Source: Bacteroidales bacterium
Lineage (GTDB): Bacteria > Bacteroidota > Bacteroidia > Bacteroidales > Muribaculaceae
Length of the DNA stretch: 64,000 bases
Direction of reading: 5' to 3'
Assembly: GCA_020860515.1 (NCBI GenBank)
Contig: JAJBUG010000016.1
Coordinates: 37,369 to 101,368 of the forward strand
The position numbers and the translations under genes are program-made. Position 1 is the first letter of the stretch, and each line of letters starts with the position of its first letter. Below, one piece after another: positions 9,318 through 17,440 of the stretch. The notes below the pieces were generated by a model, which was given only the letters and a program-made list of their open reading frames with translations, searched no databases and was not told the origin of the DNA.

Positions 9318-9875
9318 TTATCCTTTCTCTCCACGGAACAGAGAAAAATTCACTGATCCATAAGCGCGATGGTCAAAATAGCCAGGTAGAGCTGAATAAT
9401 CTCGCGAGGAATTATGCTCCATCACAAACACTCCGCCAGGTGCCAAAATGCCCGACTCCAACACCTTGACAGGCACCTCGTCGAAATTTTCCATATCATA
9501 GGGAGGATCTGCAAATATCACATCATACTGTGATGTGCCACGCTTGGCCGTATCAAGAAATTTTAACACATCGCCTCGTATAATCCGGTGATTGTCAGCC
9601 TCAAGAATTTTTGATACCTTGCGAATAAATTCATGCTGAGTGGCAGCCTTCTCAATCGAAGTGACTGTGCTGCAACCCCGAGATAAAAACTCAAATGACA
9701 CAGCTCCTGTGCCAGCAAAAAGGTCAAGAGCCCTCAAACCTTCAAAATCCACAAGATTCTCAAGCACATTGAAGATATTTTCACGTGCGAAGTCGGTTGT
9801 GGGCCGAGCTGTAATGTTTTTAGGCACATCGAATCGCCTACGGCCATATTTTCCACGAATTATCCTCATAATCAA
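9318..9875 (-). CDS. rsmD: 16S rRNA (guanine966-N2)-methyltransferase RsmD
   Basis: 185 residues, normal for RsmD, which methylates G966 of 16S rRNA in the assembled 30S using S-adenosylmethionine. The SAM-binding motif is DLFAGTG (51-57) and the catalytic N-methyltransferase motif is DPPY (123-126); the N-terminal IIRGKYGRRRFDVP and TARPTTDFARENIFN segments are diagnostic. The start could be Met3 (MRIIRGKYG), which resembles other family members better. It lies between a DUF3822 gene and xerD in the topA operon; rsmD next to DUF3822 is a usual Bacteroidota pairing. Confidence 0.93.
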   Translation of the reverse strand: MIMRIIRGKYGRRRFDVPKNITARPTTDFARENIFNVLENLVDFEGLRALDLFAGTGAVSFEFLSRGCSTVTSIEKAATQHEFIRKVSKILEADNHRIIRGDVLKFLDTAKRGTSQYDVIFADPPYDMENFDEVPVKVLESGILAPGGVFVMEHNSSRDYSALPGYFDHRAYGSVNFSLFRGEKG

Positions 9876-9932
9876 TTAATATTTAATAATGAATAATGAA
9901 CTATAAGACCAGAGCCCAAAGACCAGAGACAC

Positions 9933-10736
9933 CTACACCACCAGTAGCTCAAGAGGAGTAGACACATCCGCGCCAGCCCTATACAACTCGCTTGGGAAGA
10001 TAAGAGGCATTACCTTAGGGGCAAACGGGCGCAGGCGAGCCATCACATCGTCGCGAAGCGAAGTGTCGCCAAAAATCATGATCTCTGTATCCAGCAGATT
10101 GTATTCCGAGGTCTGGGTAGCAGCCATAATATAATAGGCAGCATCATCAGCCGTAGGAGCCACAAACGAATTTGCTATCCTAAGCATTTGCCCCTCAGTG
10201 GCTACCACATCAACCCAGCCTGGACGCACACGAGCATATACACGATCCGCATTCCCCTGTCGTGCACGGTTGCTGAAATATCCAGCCATCACAGCTATGG
10301 GATGCATTATCTTGCCATCCAGGAAAGTGCGCTGCAAAAACGCTAACAAACCGCTATCAACCGCCATAAGCAGAGTGTCGTCAGTGCCTTCAATTTCCTG
10401 TGCCACCACCGTAAGCTTAGGATCGGGATAGAGGGCCAGCATTATCTTCTCGCGCAGTTCTTCGTTGGTAATTTCGCGAGGCACTATCGTAAACTTAGTG
10501 GTGTCAATCAGCACGCTTGTGCGGTCGAAATCGCTTAGCAGTAGAGGATTTTCATAAATCATATCCTCAAAAGCCGCCAGCTGGGCCATGCTCTTATCCA
10601 GCTCAATAGTCTCATGCACCAAAGTGGCATCCTCAAGCAACGGATTCAGCACGACCTCTACGAGCAGGGGCCGCACAGCCATCGCCATTCGCCACATCTG
10701 TGGCACTGGAGCCATATCTTTGGTCAGTTGAGTCAT
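9933..10736 (-). CDS. DUF3822 family protein
   Basis: 267 residues without signal peptide or membrane segment; cytoplasmic by appearance. It matches the Bacteroidota-specific DUF3822 family by sequence character and by its constant position beside rsmD. No catalytic motif is visible and the function is unknown. It starts 23 nt after the upstream pseudouridine synthase and ends 57 nt before rsmD, so it is co-transcribed with them. The short gaps on both sides contain small direct repeats (an AATAATGA pair near 9885-9900 and a GGTGGTTGGT run near 10738-10756), in line with other gaps in this window. Confidence 0.7.
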   Translation of the reverse strand: MTQLTKDMAPVPQMWRMAMAVRPLLVEVVLNPLLEDATLVHETIELDKSMAQLAAFEDMIYENPLLLSDFDRTSVLIDTTKFTIVPREITNEELREKIMLALYPDPKLTVVAQEIEGTDDTLLMAVDSGLLAFLQRTFLDGKIMHPIAVMAGYFSNRARQGNADRVYARVRPGWVDVVATEGQMLRIANSFVAPTADDAAYYIMAATQTSEYNLLDTEIMIFGDTSLRDDVMARLRPFAPKVMPLIFPSELYRAGADVSTPLELLVV

Positions 10737-10759
10737 CGGTTGGGTGATTTGGTGGTTGG

Positions 10760-11674
10760 TTATACCAATTTGCTGAAAGCTTGAGGAATTGCCGACGAAA
10801 AATTCATGTCTTTTCGGGTGATCGGATGCACAAAGCGCAGAGTCTGAGCATGCAATGCCAAACGCTGAATAGGACTCGGTTTTGCGCCATAGCGGCGATC
10901 GCCGCTGATCGGATGGCCCAGATCCTTCATGTGCACGCGTATCTGATTCTTACGGCCTGTGTCAAGCGAGACCTCTACCATTGTGTAGCCATTCCGAGCC
11001 TTAAGAGTCTTATAACGCGTTACGGCCAACTTGCCTTCTTCCGGATTCTGCGTGCTGTACACCTCGTGCCTTGCATTTTCTGCCAAATAGCTGCGCACCT
11101 CGCCTTCGGGCTGGTCGAGATACCCCTCAAGCACTGCAATATATTTACGCTCGAGCACCATATTGTTCCAATTATGCTGCATGGCATCCTTGGCCTTCTC
11201 ATTCTTTGCAAACATCATCAAGCCAGAGGTCTGCTGATCAAGACGATGCACTATGAACAGCTTATTGCGTGGATCCTTCTCCTTGAGGTAATCACGCAGG
11301 ATAGAATAAGCTGTGCCTTGCTTTTTCTTGTCGGTAGCCATGCTCAGCAAGCCATAGCCTTTATATACTACCAAAATATCATCGTCCTCATAGTAGATTT
11401 TGAGGCGCGGATGATGGAACACCACAAAAGCGCGGCTCTGGTTCACCTTCACATCGTCGCCTTGCTTGAGCGGAGTGTCAAACTGTCGAGTCACCTGGCC
11501 ATTGACCATCACTTGGTCATGACGCAGGTAATCCTTGATGGTGTTTCGCTTGCACATCGGCAGTTGGGCTATCAAGTGAGGCATCAGCGTGGTGGCTTCT
11601 TTTACCGGCAGGTCCACGATGGTATCAGTCACCACTCGGGGCATCGGCTTGTTATTGTGAGTTTGATTTTTCAT
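10760..11674 (-). CDS. RluA-family pseudouridine synthase with N-terminal S4 domain
   Basis: 304 residues. An N-terminal S4 RNA-binding domain (about 25-80: IKDYLRHDQVMVNGQV) precedes the catalytic domain with the RluA signature HRLDQQTSGLMMFAKN, D146 being the catalytic aspartate, and a later GRKNQIRVH motif. The enzyme isomerises uridine to pseudouridine in rRNA or tRNA; the exact site cannot be told from sequence. It begins 33 nt after the end of topA and is followed 23 nt later by DUF3822. The first 10 residues are Asn/Lys-rich, so a start at Met11 (MPRVVTDTIVD) is also possible. Confidence 0.9.
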   Translation of the reverse strand: MKNQTHNNKPMPRVVTDTIVDLPVKEATTLMPHLIAQLPMCKRNTIKDYLRHDQVMVNGQVTRQFDTPLKQGDDVKVNQSRAFVVFHHPRLKIYYEDDDILVVYKGYGLLSMATDKKKQGTAYSILRDYLKEKDPRNKLFIVHRLDQQTSGLMMFAKNEKAKDAMQHNWNNMVLERKYIAVLEGYLDQPEGEVRSYLAENARHEVYSTQNPEEGKLAVTRYKTLKARNGYTMVEVSLDTGRKNQIRVHMKDLGHPISGDRRYGAKPSPIQRLALHAQTLRFVHPITRKDMNFSSAIPQAFSKLV

Positions 11675-11707
11675 GATTCTATCCTTAAGTCGTATCGGCC
11701 CTAAGCC

Positions 11708-14020
11708 TTAACTCTTAGTCTTCTTTCTTTTGGGTTTGTCAGCTTGGCTGTTTACAATTTCCATCGCCTGGTCGTAAGTCAACGTGAGTGGATCCACTGA
11801 TTTTGGAATCTTATAATTAGCTTTTTTGTAGGCAATATATACACCGTAGCGGCCATTAAGCACCTTCAGTTCAGGATCTTGGTCAAATTCCTTTACCAAT
11901 TTATTCTTCTCAGCCTTGCGCTTTTCCTCGATCAACTCAATGGCTTGCTCCTCAGTCAGTTCGGCTGGTGCAATATCTTTTGGAATCGACACAAACTTGC
12001 CATCATGCTTCACATAAGGGCCAAAGCGACCAATAGCTACAGTGAGCTCTTTGCCCTCATATTCGCCTATTGTGCGTGGAAACTCAAATAGTTTCAGTGC
12101 CTCCTCGAGTGTGATATCGGCTATCGATTGGCCTTTCTGTAGCGAGGCAAACAGAGGTTTCTCCCCATCATCGCCAGTGCCAATCTGCACCAGTGGGCCA
12201 AAACGGCCAATCTTTACCGACACTGGCTTGCCATTTTCGGGATGCACGCCAAGCATTCTTTCACCTACCTTATGCTCAAGGCGCATGCTGTTTACCTTGT
12301 CAATCTCAGGGTGGAACACATTGTAGAAGTCCTCAATTACCTCGGGCCATTGCTGCTGACCCTCGGCTATTTCGTCGAATTTTTCCTCGATGTTGGCAGT
12401 GAAGTTATAATCCACGATGCCTCCGAAATAATCCTCAAGGAAGTCATTGACAATTTCGCCAGTATCCGTAGGTATCAGCTTGCCCTTTTCTGAGCCAGTC
12501 ATCTCAGTCTTGGTCTTTTCGGTGATTTTGTTGCCTTTGAGCGTCAGGGTAAGGAACTCGCGCTCTTCACCCTGCTTTTCACCCTTCTCCACATATTCGC
12601 GCTGCTGGATGGTAGAGATCGTAGGCGCATAGGTAGAGGGGCGCCCTATGCCAAGTTCCTCCATCTTCTTCACCAGGGTGGCTTCAGTGTAGCGTGGAGG
12701 CTGCTGGGTGTAACGTTGCAAAGCTGTGATATCCAGCATATTCAGCAATTCCCCCTTTTGCATAGGAGGCAGCATATTGGTGTCTTCGGAGGCTTGGTCA
12801 TCGTCGGTGCTCTCCAGATACACCTTCAGGAAGCCATCAAATTTCACCACTTCGCCAGTAGCTACGAAATGCTCGGGGCGCGTAGATGGCAGGATATCCA
12901 CTGTGGTCTTCTCGATCTCGGCATCAGCCATCTGCGAAGCAATGGCGCGCTTCCATATCAGATTGTAGAGCCGTTTTTCTTGGGCAGTGCCCTCAATGTC
13001 ATGGCGATTTATATACGTTGGGCGAATGGCCTCGTGTGCCTCCTGGGCACCCTTGCTATGGGTGTGGTAATGGCGCACCTTGAGGTATTCGGCGCCTATA
13101 TTATTGGTTATTTCTTCACTTATGCTCTTTATGGCAAGTGCCGAGAGATTAGTTGAGTCGGTACGCATATAGGTGATCAGACCGGCTTCGTAAAGCTTCT
13201 GTGCCACCATCATAGTTTGCGACACCGAGAATCCCAGCTTGCGGGCTGCATCCTGCTGCAGGGTGCTGGTAGTAAATGGTGGTGCGGGGCATTTTTTCTG
13301 GGGCCTTACTTGAATGTCGGTCACCTTGTATGTGGCACCCTTGCAAGCCTCCAGAAATTCACGTGCAGCATCAGCATCAGCCAAGCGGCGTGAAAGGTCA
13401 GCCTTTACCTTAGAGCCATCCGAGGTAGAGAAATTGCCTGTAACTCTGAAATATGGCTCTGATACAAAATTTTTGATTTCCTTTTCGCGGTCCACTATCA
13501 GGCGCACCGCTACTGACTGCACTCGTCCCGCCGAAAGCGACGGCTTGATTTTCTTCCACAACACAGGCGAAAGCTCAAAGCCTACGATGCGGTCGAGCAC
13601 TCGGCGTGCCTGCTGGGCATCTACCAAGTTGAGATCAATATCACGCGGATTTTCTATGGCATGCAGGATGGCAGGCTTGGTGATTTCGTGAAATACGATT
13701 CGCTTTGTGTGCTCGGGCGTCAGACCTAACACCTCATAGAGATGCCAAGCAATAGCCTCCCCTTCGCGATCCTCATCAGATGCCAGCCATACTGTCTGGG
13801 CCTCTGAGGCTGCCTTTTTAAGCTCAGCCACAAGCGAACGCTTATCATCGGGGATTTCATAGATAGGGCTAAAGCCATCCTCTACATCGATACTGAAATT
13901 TTTCTTCTTCAGATCGCGGATGTGTCCGTAGCTCGACATCACCTTGTAATCTTTTCCGAGAAATTTCTCGATGGTCTTGGCTTTGGCTGGAGATTCTACT
14001 ATAACTAAGTTCTTTAGCAT
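11708..14020 (-). CDS. topA: DNA topoisomerase I
   Basis: 770 residues. Type IA topoisomerase that relaxes negative supercoils. The N-terminal Toprim domain opens with LVIVESPAKAKTIEKFLG and carries SDEDREGEAIAWHL (acidic triad around 82-86); SAGRVQSVA lies at 163-171; the active-site tyrosine is Y284 in LITYMRTDST. The C-terminus lacks the Cys4 zinc fingers of E. coli TopA and instead has several repeats built on GRFGP/GRYG-type units, then a basic tail (KPKRKKTKS), which is the Bacteroidota form. It heads the leftward operon to xerD, and a well-formed promoter lies at 14041-14072. Confidence 0.96.
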   Translation of the reverse strand: MLKNLVIVESPAKAKTIEKFLGKDYKVMSSYGHIRDLKKKNFSIDVEDGFSPIYEIPDDKRSLVAELKKAASEAQTVWLASDEDREGEAIAWHLYEVLGLTPEHTKRIVFHEITKPAILHAIENPRDIDLNLVDAQQARRVLDRIVGFELSPVLWKKIKPSLSAGRVQSVAVRLIVDREKEIKNFVSEPYFRVTGNFSTSDGSKVKADLSRRLADADAAREFLEACKGATYKVTDIQVRPQKKCPAPPFTTSTLQQDAARKLGFSVSQTMMVAQKLYEAGLITYMRTDSTNLSALAIKSISEEITNNIGAEYLKVRHYHTHSKGAQEAHEAIRPTYINRHDIEGTAQEKRLYNLIWKRAIASQMADAEIEKTTVDILPSTRPEHFVATGEVVKFDGFLKVYLESTDDDQASEDTNMLPPMQKGELLNMLDITALQRYTQQPPRYTEATLVKKMEELGIGRPSTYAPTISTIQQREYVEKGEKQGEEREFLTLTLKGNKITEKTKTEMTGSEKGKLIPTDTGEIVNDFLEDYFGGIVDYNFTANIEEKFDEIAEGQQQWPEVIEDFYNVFHPEIDKVNSMRLEHKVGERMLGVHPENGKPVSVKIGRFGPLVQIGTGDDGEKPLFASLQKGQSIADITLEEALKLFEFPRTIGEYEGKELTVAIGRFGPYVKHDGKFVSIPKDIAPAELTEEQAIELIEEKRKAEKNKLVKEFDQDPELKVLNGRYGVYIAYKKANYKIPKSVDPLTLTYDQAMEIVNSQADKPKRKKTKS

Positions 14021-14040
14021 GCTATTTTTAAATTTGACGC

Positions 14041-14072
14041 CAAAATTAGAAAAAATTTTTCAAACACACAAA
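14041..14072 (-). promoter_or_regulatory. Promoter of the topA operon
   Basis: On the minus strand TTTG (14072-14069), a 20-bp spacer, then TAATTTTG (14048-14041), matching the Bacteroidota -33/-7 pattern. The predicted start of transcription is about 15 nt before the topA ATG, giving a short leader. Confidence 0.65.
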
Positions 14073-14100
14073 TTAATAACCTTTAACTTATTTCAATGGT

Positions 14101-14556
14101 TCACTCTCGCAGACGCGAATCGATCACGATTGTCACTGGCCCGTCGTTGACGAGAGCTACCTGCATATCTGCCCCAAATACTCCGCGAGCCACTGGGCGC
14201 CCCAGCAGATCCTCCATCTTTTGGCAAAAGGCTTCGTAGAGAGGCACTGCCACATCGTGGCCAGCTGCTCGTATGTAGCTGGGCCGATTACCCTTGCGAG
14301 TACTGGCCGTGAGGGTAAATTGACTTACAGCCATTACCCGAGCCTCTGGCACATCGGCAATTGCCACATTCATCACGCCGTTGGCATCCGGGAAGATACG
14401 CATGCTTGCAGTCTTGGCGGCCAGCCATTCCATGTCGGCAAGGGTGTCGCCTTGCTCTACGCCTACCAGCACCATCAGGCCCACGCCAATTTGGCTGTGC
14501 AGCTCGCCAGCAATTGTCACACTGGCCTCAGTGACTCTCTGTATAACTAACCTCAT
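14101..14556 (-). CDS. dtd: D-aminoacyl-tRNA deacylase
   Basis: 151 residues, the standard length. It hydrolyses D-amino acids (and glycine mischarged on tRNA-Ala) from tRNA. Both family motifs are present: SQFTL at 78-82 with TAST behind it, and NDGPVT at 137-142 carrying the Gly-Pro pair that forms the chiral-proofreading site. The start MRLVIQRVTEASVTI is typical. It is separated from panB upstream by three copies of a 79-bp AT-rich repeat, so whether it shares panB's transcript is unclear. Confidence 0.95.
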   Translation of the reverse strand: MRLVIQRVTEASVTIAGELHSQIGVGLMVLVGVEQGDTLADMEWLAAKTASMRIFPDANGVMNVAIADVPEARVMAVSQFTLTASTRKGNRPSYIRAAGHDVAVPLYEAFCQKMEDLLGRPVARGVFGADMQVALVNDGPVTIVIDSRLRE

Positions 14557-14790
14557 TTTAAATTACAAGTTACAAATTACAAGTTACAAATTTCAAATTA
14601 CTATCCGTATGGTATTTGTAATTTGTAATTTTTATTTTAAATTACAAGTTACAAATTACAAGTTACAAATTTCAAATTACTATCCGTATGGTATTTGTAA
14701 TTTGTAATTTTTATTTTAAATTACAAGTTACAAATTACAAGTTACAAGTTACAAATTACTATTCGTATGGTATTTGTAATTTGTAATTTT
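14557..14790. repeat. Three tandem copies of a 79-bp AT-rich repeat
   Basis: Copies begin at 14557, 14636 and 14715, an exact 79-nt period; the first two are nearly identical and the third differs at a few bases. Each unit contains runs of AAATTAC/AAGTTAC heptamers, a central ACTATCCGTATGGT, then the reverse complement TTTGTAATTTGTAATT, so every unit can fold into a hairpin. The block fills the whole dtd-panB gap. It is related to the ATTACAA run at 43484-43589. No coding potential. Confidence 0.9.
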
Positions 14791-15612
14791 TCAGTATTGT
14801 TCTTTTTCGTTGGGGAAGTCAACGTTCTTTACATCGTCGATATACTGGCTTACTGCTCCGTTGATTATATTGTCGAGGTCGGCATAGCGGCGCAGGAACT
14901 TTGGTGAGAATCCCTGGTTGATGCCAAGCATATCGTGCATCACCAAAATCTGTCCGTCGCATCCATTGCCAGCGCCAATGCCAATGATTGGAATCGACAC
15001 CTCTTTGGCCACGCGTGCTGCCAAGGTAGCGGGCACCTTTTCAATCACCATGGCGAAGCAGCCAAGTTCCTCAAGCAGATGAGCATCCGCAACCAGCTTT
15101 TCGGCCTCGGCCTCCTCCTTGGCACGCACAGCGTAGGTGCCAAATTTGTTGATGCTTTGCGGCGTGAGGCCCAGATGCCCCATCACTGGAATTCCAGCAC
15201 AGAGGATGCGCTCGATGCTTTCGCGGATTTCAGCTCCGCCCTCAAGCTTCACTGCCTCGGCATGGCTCTCCTTCATTATTCTGATAGCATTGCTCAGGGC
15301 CTCCTTGCTATTGCCCTGATAGGTGCCAAAGGGCATATCGCAAACTACCAGGGCACGATTTACGCCCTTCACCACGCTCTTGGCATGGTAAATCATCTGG
15401 TCAAGGGTTATAGGCAGGGTTGTCATGTTGCCCGCCATCACATTCGATGCCGAATCGCCCACCAAAATCAGGTCCATACCGGCTTGGTCGATGAGCTTGG
15501 CCATCGAGTAATCATATGCAGTGAGGCAAGCAATCTTCTCGCCTCGGCGTTTCATCTCAATCAGGCGCGCGGTGGTCACCTTGCGTTTGTCATCTACTGT
15601 ATTTGTTGACAT
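14791..15612 (-). CDS. panB: 3-methyl-2-oxobutanoate hydroxymethyltransferase
   Basis: 273 residues. First committed step of pantothenate synthesis: transfers a hydroxymethyl group from methylene-tetrahydrofolate to ketoisovalerate, giving ketopantoate. Recognisable are [16 protein letters not shown], the metal/substrate motif VGDS at 51-54, VVCDMPFG with D92, VKLEGGAE and [16 protein letters not shown] near the C-terminus is also typical. Length is normal. panC and panD are not in the window. A TAnnTTTG-like -7 box lies at 15691-15684 on the minus strand but without a convincing -33. Confidence 0.95.
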   Translation of the reverse strand: MSTNTVDDKRKVTTARLIEMKRRGEKIACLTAYDYSMAKLIDQAGMDLILVGDSASNVMAGNMTTLPITLDQMIYHAKSVVKGVNRALVVCDMPFGTYQGNSKEALSNAIRIMKESHAEAVKLEGGAEIRESIERILCAGIPVMGHLGLTPQSINKFGTYAVRAKEEAEAEKLVADAHLLEELGCFAMVIEKVPATLAARVAKEVSIPIIGIGAGNGCDGQILVMHDMLGINQGFSPKFLRRYADLDNIINGAVSQYIDDVKNVDFPNEKEQY

Positions 15613-15734
15613 CTTTGTTCTTTTTACCTTAATTATTTGTTGATTTTAAATGCTTAATAAGGGTATTGGCAGAAAAATCAGCGCAAAGTTAAGATTTATT
15701 GTTGAGAAATTGGGTAAAATTCCGATAAAATCGC

Positions 15735-15742
15735 TAAATTTG
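15735..15742 (+). promoter_or_regulatory. -7 box before the first POT transporter
   Basis: TAAATTTG, about 65 nt before the ATG at 15807, in a 194-nt gap between divergent panB and the transporter. The -33 region (around 15710) is weak, so this is a partial match. Confidence 0.4.
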
Positions 15743-15806
15743 CTCCTTATAAATTTAATACCATCATTTATAACACAAATTTTAATCAAAAAATAACGAA
15801 CCAATC

Positions 15807-17354
15807 ATGTTTAAAGACCAACCCAAGGGGTTAATCCCCGCCGCGTTGAGCAATATGGGCGAGCGCTTTGGTTACTACATCATGAATGCAGTGCTTGTAC
15901 TGTTCCTTTGCTCTAAGTTCGGCCTTGATGGCCCTACGGCCACTATCATCTACAGTGTATTCTACGCTGGAATCTACATCCTAAGCCTTGTAGGCGGTAT
16001 CATTGCAGATAAGACAATGAACTACAAGGGCACCATCATCTGGGGTCTCATCATTATGACTTGTGGATATATCATCCTGGCAATCCCAGTATTTGGTGCT
16101 GATTTCCAGCACATGACGGGAATCTTGGTGCTTACGTGCGTAGCTCTTTTCTTGATTGCATTTGGCAATGGCCTTTTCAAGGGCAACCTCCAAGCTATCG
16201 TTGGCCAGCTTTATGACAATCCACGCTATGCCGACAAGCGCGACTCTGGTTTCCAGATTTTCTATGTATTCATTAACATTGGCGGCTTGGTGGCTCCCTT
16301 TGTAGCTCCCCTGCTCCGCTCATGGTGGCTTGGCACCAACGGCTTTGTTTACAATGCCGACTTCCCCGCTCTCTGCCATCAAGCTCTATCGGTAACCGAT
16401 AATATGAACATGGAGAATGCAGCCAATTTCTGGGCTCTCCTTACACAGGCCGCTCCACAAGCCGCAATCACCGTGAACAGTGCATGGGCTGAGGTGCAAC
16501 AATTCTGCACTGAATATCTGACTGTGTTCAACACTGGCGTGCATTATTCATTCTTTGCCTCAGTGGCTGCCATGCTGATCTCGCTTTGCATATTTGTGGC
16601 TACCAAGAATGGTCTTCCCAATCCAGCCAAAAAAGAGGCAGTGGTATCGCAAGATTATACCCCTGAAGAGAAGCGCGCCATGGCCAACGAAATCCGTCAG
16701 CGCATGTATGCCCTCTTCGCTGTGCTTGGCATCGCTGTATTCTTCTGGTTCTCATTCCACCAAAATGGCACCTCGCTTTCACTGTTCGCCCGCGACTTCG
16801 TAGTCACCAAGTCGATTGCTCCTGAGATTTGGCAAGCCATCAATCCATTCTTTGTGATTGTGCTTACTCCTGTGATTATTTGGTATTTCGCCTTTTTGCA
16901 GCGTCGCGGCAAGGTGTTCTCCACTCCCAAGAAGATCGGCATAGGCATGGGTATTGCTGCCATCGGCTATATCTTCCTGGTAGTAATCAGCATTTGCATG
17001 AATTATCCCTCAGGCGATGAGTTCCGAGGCATGGCCGAGGCTGTGCGCGAGGCTATGAAGGTAGGGCCGTGGGTACTTATCCTCTTCTATTTCTTCATGA
17101 CAGTGGCCGAACTCTTCATTTCGCCTCTTGGCTTGAGCTTCGTATCAAAAGTTGCTCCCAAGCACATGCAGGGCCTCTGCCAAGGCTTGTGGCTGGGAGC
17201 CACCGCAGTTGGCAACCTGCTGCTGTGGATTGGCCCGCTTATGTACGACAACTGGCCCCTGTGGCTGGCTTGGACAGTGTTTGCCGCTGTATGCCTAATC
17301 TCGATGGGCACCATGTTTGCAATGCTACGCTGGCTCGAACGAGTAACTAATTAG
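15807..17354 (+). CDS. POT/PTR-family proton-dependent oligopeptide transporter, copy 1
   Basis: 515 residues, about 12-14 membrane segments. The start MFKDQPKGLIPAALSNMGER carries the POT E-x-x-E-R-like entry (NMGERFGYY), followed by GGIIAD and the family motif region NGLFKGNLQAIVGQLY with DSGFQIFYVFINIGG. These proteins import di- and tripeptides with protons across the inner membrane. A large loop with NGLPNPAKKEAV lies mid-protein. The next gene is a clear paralogue, 87 nt downstream, so this is a tandem duplication that has diverged. Substrate preference cannot be read. Confidence 0.92.
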   Translation: MFKDQPKGLIPAALSNMGERFGYYIMNAVLVLFLCSKFGLDGPTATIIYSVFYAGIYILSLVGGIIADKTMNYKGTIIWGLIIMTCGYIILAIPVFGADFQHMTGILVLTCVALFLIAFGNGLFKGNLQAIVGQLYDNPRYADKRDSGFQIFYVFINIGGLVAPFVAPLLRSWWLGTNGFVYNADFPALCHQALSVTDNMNMENAANFWALLTQAAPQAAITVNSAWAEVQQFCTEYLTVFNTGVHYSFFASVAAMLISLCIFVATKNGLPNPAKKEAVVSQDYTPEEKRAMANEIRQRMYALFAVLGIAVFFWFSFHQNGTSLSLFARDFVVTKSIAPEIWQAINPFFVIVLTPVIIWYFAFLQRRGKVFSTPKKIGIGMGIAAIGYIFLVVISICMNYPSGDEFRGMAEAVREAMKVGPWVLILFYFFMTVAELFISPLGLSFVSKVAPKHMQGLCQGLWLGATAVGNLLLWIGPLMYDNWPLWLAWTVFAAVCLISMGTMFAMLRWLERVTN

Positions 17355-17432
17355 TGGTTTGGTGGTTTGGTGGTTTGGTGGTCAAAAGTCATAAAAACAC
17401 CAATTCACTAAACCACTAAATCACCAAAACAC
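17355..17432. repeat. Octamer direct repeats in inverted arrangement between the two POT genes
   Basis: Right after the first stop come repeated GTGGTTTG octamers (17354-17382), and after a short spacer come CAC-starting octamers of the complementary type (CACTAAAC, CACCAAAA; 17399-17432). The two halves can pair to form an imperfect hairpin in the intercistronic RNA. It may separate expression of the two transporters; this is inference. Confidence 0.6.
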
Positions 17433-17440
17433 CATTTTAT

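Noticed and set aside
10781..11704. Long rightward ORF of 307 codons opposite the rluA-type gene
   Set aside because: It is the antisense shadow of a well-supported pseudouridine synthase; composition is Leu/His-rich as expected for antisense frames. Similar shadows over rpoB, rpoC, rho and topA were also ignored.
14557..14790. Possible CRISPR array
   Set aside because: The period is constant at 79 bp with no variable spacers; all of the unit is repeated and it is low-complexity and self-complementary.
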